Below the pieces are notes generated by a model that had not been told where the DNA came from, made no database searches, and saw nothing but the letters and a program-made list of their open reading frames with translations. Made by a program: the position numbers and the translations under genes. From positions 1 through 50,189 of the forward strand of contig JAIQGC010000044.1 in NCBI GenBank assembly GCA_020072805.1: a DNA stretch of 50,189 bases, given 5' to 3'. Every line of letters begins with the position of its first letter. Position 1 is the stretch's first letter. The stretch is from Terriglobia bacterium (GTDB taxonomy: Bacteria; Acidobacteriota; Terriglobia; Acidiferrales; UBA7541). Positions 48,097-50,189 of this stretch are shown piece by piece.

Positions 48097-49362
48097 TCAT
48101 TCGTGGCGCAGGCAGTCGATGGGGTCGAGCTTGGCCGCCAGATTGGCCGGGTAATAGCCAAAAAAGATGCCCACCGCAGCGGAGATGATAAATCCAATGG
48201 CCACCCAGAGGTAAGAGATCGTGGCCGGAATCGAGGGCGCCAGCGCGCGCACCAGGGCCGCGACCACCGCCCCGGCGAGGATTCCCAGCGTGCCGCCGAT
48301 CAGCGTCAGCACCACGGCTTCCAGCAGGAATTGCAGACGGATGTCCGCGCGGCGCGCGCCGATGGCCTTGCGCACGCCGATCTCCTGGGTGCGCTCGGTC
48401 ACGGAGATGAGCATGATGTTCATCACGCCGATGCCGCCCACCAGCAGGCCGATGGAGCTGATGGCCGCGGTGAGGATGACCAGCGCGCCGGTGAGCTGGT
48501 TCCACAGGTTGCTCAGGAAATCGGGCGAACTTACCTCGAAATCGTTTTCCTGGCCGGGGGGAACGCGGCGCAGGCGGCGCATGGCCTGAATCACCTGGCC
48601 CTGCGCGTCCTCCACGCTCACGCCCTCGGGAACGGTGAAGGCCATGATCAATTCCTTGGCCTCCGGGTAGGTTTTGCGGAAGGCGCTCAGGGGAATGACC
48701 GCAAACATATCCACGCCAGGGCCGATGAAAAAGCCCTGGTCGTGCTCGAAGACGCCGATGACCTCGAAGAGCGAGCCGTTGATGCGCACGTTCTTGCCGA
48801 TGGCGTCCTCGTAGGGAAACAGGGATTCGTTGATGGCCGCGCCCAGCACCACCACGGGGCGGGCGTGCTCCTGGTCGAAGGCGCTGAGGAAGCGGCCGCG
48901 GCCGACGCTGAAGAGGGGAATGGCCTGGGAATATTCGGGCTCGGCGCCGCGCAGGATGACTTTTTCCACGCTGTTGTTGCCGCTGGTGATCAGGTTGCTG
49001 TCGCCGAAGAAAAATCCGCGCGTGCCGAAGGTGGTGACGATGGCCACGTCCGGCGCGGATTCGCGGATGGAGGCGGCGTAGTGCGCTTCAAAATATTTTC
49101 GCGTGCGGATGCGCTCCGGCCAGCGCGCCGGGTCCAGGCCGGGAGGAAAGCGCGTGACGAAGTAGGTGCGCGAGCCCAGCGCTTCCACTTTGTCCTGCAC
49201 GAATTTGTTCAACCCCTGGATGATCGCGGCCATGGAGATGACCGAGGAAACGCCGATGACGATGCCCAGCACGGTGAGCGCCGAGCGCACCTTCGAGGAA
49301 CGCAGCGTCTGCATGGCCGCCAGAAAATTTTCGCGCGCCTGCGCGAAGGTCATCAGGGGCAT
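48097..49362 (-). CDS. MacB/FtsX-type ABC transporter permease
   Basis: A 421-residue MacB-like permease without an ATPase domain. The first helix is in SKVRSALTVLGIVIGVSSVISMAA. A periplasmic MacB_PCD domain follows (about residues 50-270, with GRFLSAFDQEHARPVVVLG and IGKNVRINGSLFEVIGV). The three-helix FtsX domain has GGIGVMNIMLISVTERTQEIG, VRKAIGARRADIRLQFLLEA and the end motif AKLDPIDCLRHE. Start and preceding stop overlap as TGATG at 49362, so it is translationally coupled to the upstream permease and the two may form a heterodimer. The partner ATPase is probably encoded beyond the right edge. A far longer open frame on this strand upstream is spurious. Confidence 0.9.
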   Translation of the reverse strand: MPLMTFAQARENFLAAMQTLRSSKVRSALTVLGIVIGVSSVISMAAIIQGLNKFVQDKVEALGSRTYFVTRFPPGLDPARWPERIRTRKYFEAHYAASIRESAPDVAIVTTFGTRGFFFGDSNLITSGNNSVEKVILRGAEPEYSQAIPLFSVGRGRFLSAFDQEHARPVVVLGAAINESLFPYEDAIGKNVRINGSLFEVIGVFEHDQGFFIGPGVDMFAVIPLSAFRKTYPEAKELIMAFTVPEGVSVEDAQGQVIQAMRRLRRVPPGQENDFEVSSPDFLSNLWNQLTGALVILTAAISSIGLLVGGIGVMNIMLISVTERTQEIGVRKAIGARRADIRLQFLLEAVVLTLIGGTLGILAGAVVAALVRALAPSIPATISYLWVAIGFIISAAVGIFFGYYPANLAAKLDPIDCLRHE

Positions 49363-50189
49363 CAGTCCGACCTCAGGGCGATGACCGGGTCCAGCCGGGC
49401 CGCGCGCAGCGCCGGATAGATCCCGAAGAAGAGTCCCACCGCGCTGCTCAGCAGCACGCCCAGCAGGGCCACCCAGGTGCGCACCGAAGCCGGGAACGGG
49501 GTATAGGTCCGCAGCAGTACGGCCACCAGGAAGCCCATGGAGATTCCGGCCAGCCCTCCGGCAATGCACTGCAGCAGGCTTTCCAGAAGGAACTGGCGGA
49601 GGATATCGCGCTGCGTGGCGCCCACGGCGCGGCGCACGCCGATCTCCCGGCGGCGCAGGGTCACGCTCACCAGCATCACGTTCATGATCACGATGCCGCC
49701 GATCAGCACGGAAATGGCGCTGACCAGGATGAAGACGGCGAAAAAGGCGGAGCTGATGCTGCTCCACAGAGCCATGTAGCTTTCCTTGGTGCCGATGAAG
49801 AAATCGTCTTCCATCCTTCCGGTGCGGTGGCGGCGCGCGCGCAGGATCAGCTCGGCCTGGTCCTGGGCCTTCACGAAATTCTTTTCGCTGGTCTTGACGT
49901 TGATGGTCAGGCTGCTGTGCGCGCCCTGCATGCGCAGGAAGACGGGCAGCGGGACCATCACGAAGTTGTCCTGGTCCTGGCCGAGCACGCTGCCGACTTT
50001 TTCCATCACGCCCACGACCACCAGTTCCTCGTTGCCCGCGCGCAGCGTCCTGCCGATGGGGTCGGCGCCGGCGAAGAGCTGGTCCATGATTGTCTGGCCA
50101 ATGAGGCAGACGCCGGCGCGGTGCTCGGCTTCCGCTTCGGTGAAGTAGCGGCCGCGCTCGACCGTGCGCGTATCGATTTCGGCCATGTT
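49362..50189 (-). CDS. MacB/FtsX-type ABC transporter permease, 5' end missing
   Basis: The C-terminal 275 residues of a second MacB-like permease, cut by the right window edge. The visible part begins in the periplasmic domain (RYFTEAEAEHRAGVCLIGQTI, DPIGRTLRAGNEELVVVGVMEK). It ends with the FtsX domain (GGIVIMNVMLVSVTLRRREIG, VRRAVGATQRDILRQFLLES, AARLDPVIALRSD). The conserved order shows the same family as the downstream gene, to which it is coupled by TGATG. The missing N-terminus should hold the first helix; an ATPase or adaptor gene may lie further upstream. Confidence 0.9.
   Translation of the reverse strand, partial: NMAEIDTRTVERGRYFTEAEAEHRAGVCLIGQTIMDQLFAGADPIGRTLRAGNEELVVVGVMEKVGSVLGQDQDNFVMVPLPVFLRMQGAHSSLTINVKTSEKNFVKAQDQAELILRARRHRTGRMEDDFFIGTKESYMALWSSISSAFFAVFILVSAISVLIGGIVIMNVMLVSVTLRRREIGVRRAVGATQRDILRQFLLESLLQCIAGGLAGISMGFLVAVLLRTYTPFPASVRTWVALLGVLLSSAVGLFFGIYPALRAARLDPVIALRSD

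Noticed and set aside
1-50189. CRISPR arrays, insertion sequences or prophage genes
   Set aside because: No regularly spaced direct repeats, transposase-like proteins or phage structural genes were found in the window.

Overview
The window comes from a GC-rich bacterium, most likely a member of the Acidobacteriota. The best pointers are a very large Oar-like TonB-dependent receptor with an N-terminal carboxypeptidase-regulatory-like domain, several MacB/FtsX-type permeases without a fused ATPase, an HpnJ/HpnI-type hopanoid glycolipid set, and a Kelch lipoprotein. This assignment is an inference from gene content; there is no rRNA or marker phylogeny here. One tRNA (Gln, CUG) is present. I see no CRISPR array, insertion sequence, prophage or rRNA operon.

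Layout. 0-2.3 kb: a CoxM/CoxS-type molybdenum hydroxylase pair (CoxS cut by the window edge), divergent from a MobA/MocA-like molybdopterin nucleotidyltransferase. 2.3-3.9 kb: two translationally coupled membrane proteins built from three copies of a histidine-bearing unit I do not recognise. 4.2-7.4 kb: the Oar-like receptor with promoter and terminator. 7.5-10.5 kb: RDD and SpoIIM membrane proteins whose start codons share one CATG, an EVE-domain protein and an alpha/beta hydrolase. 10.7-13.4 kb: a Kelch/beta-repeat lipoprotein with a long leader, and tRNA-Gln.

13.5-24.7 kb is an envelope glycolipid region. It has two modules that each pair an HpnI-like GT2 glycosyltransferase with an ArnT-like GT39/83 transferase. 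One also carries an AsnB-type amidotransferase. The other carries two ArnE/F-like small transporters and an HpnJ radical SAM gene that appears broken by an internal deletion and frameshift. A methyltransferase lies between them. The logic resembles the Arn lipid A pathway (load a polyprenyl carrier, flip it, transfer outside) combined with hopanoid headgroup enzymes.

24.8-31.1 kb: a five-gene efflux operon (adaptor, TPR protein, MacB-like permease, TolC, PLP decarboxylase) with no ATPase. 31.4-32.9 kb: the Ric nitrosative-stress repair protein with a CRP-type operator and an adjacent Crp/Fnr regulator missing part of its sensor domain. 33-40 kb: a thioesterase, a 58-residue zinc-ribbon protein, a NatAB-like ABC exporter, an ABC-2 exporter with two permeases, a hydrolase and a GNAT acetyltransferase, nearly all coupled by stop-start overlaps.

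40.1-44.9 kb: a two-component system with a hybrid histidine kinase, an odd receiver-like/HisKA protein and an NtrC-family sigma-54 activator. The activator gene has a near-perfect -24/-12 promoter and an array of TTCCA-N3-TGGAA sites at enhancer distance. 44.9-50.2 kb: a metallo-beta-lactamase-fold hydrolase, an arginase-fold protein with altered metal ligands, IspH, and two MacB-like permeases.

Two short palindromic repeat families run through the window. One lies between genes and keeps its flanks while swapping its central hairpin. The other lies inside coding sequence and adds a Gly-Pro-Asp-rich peptide.
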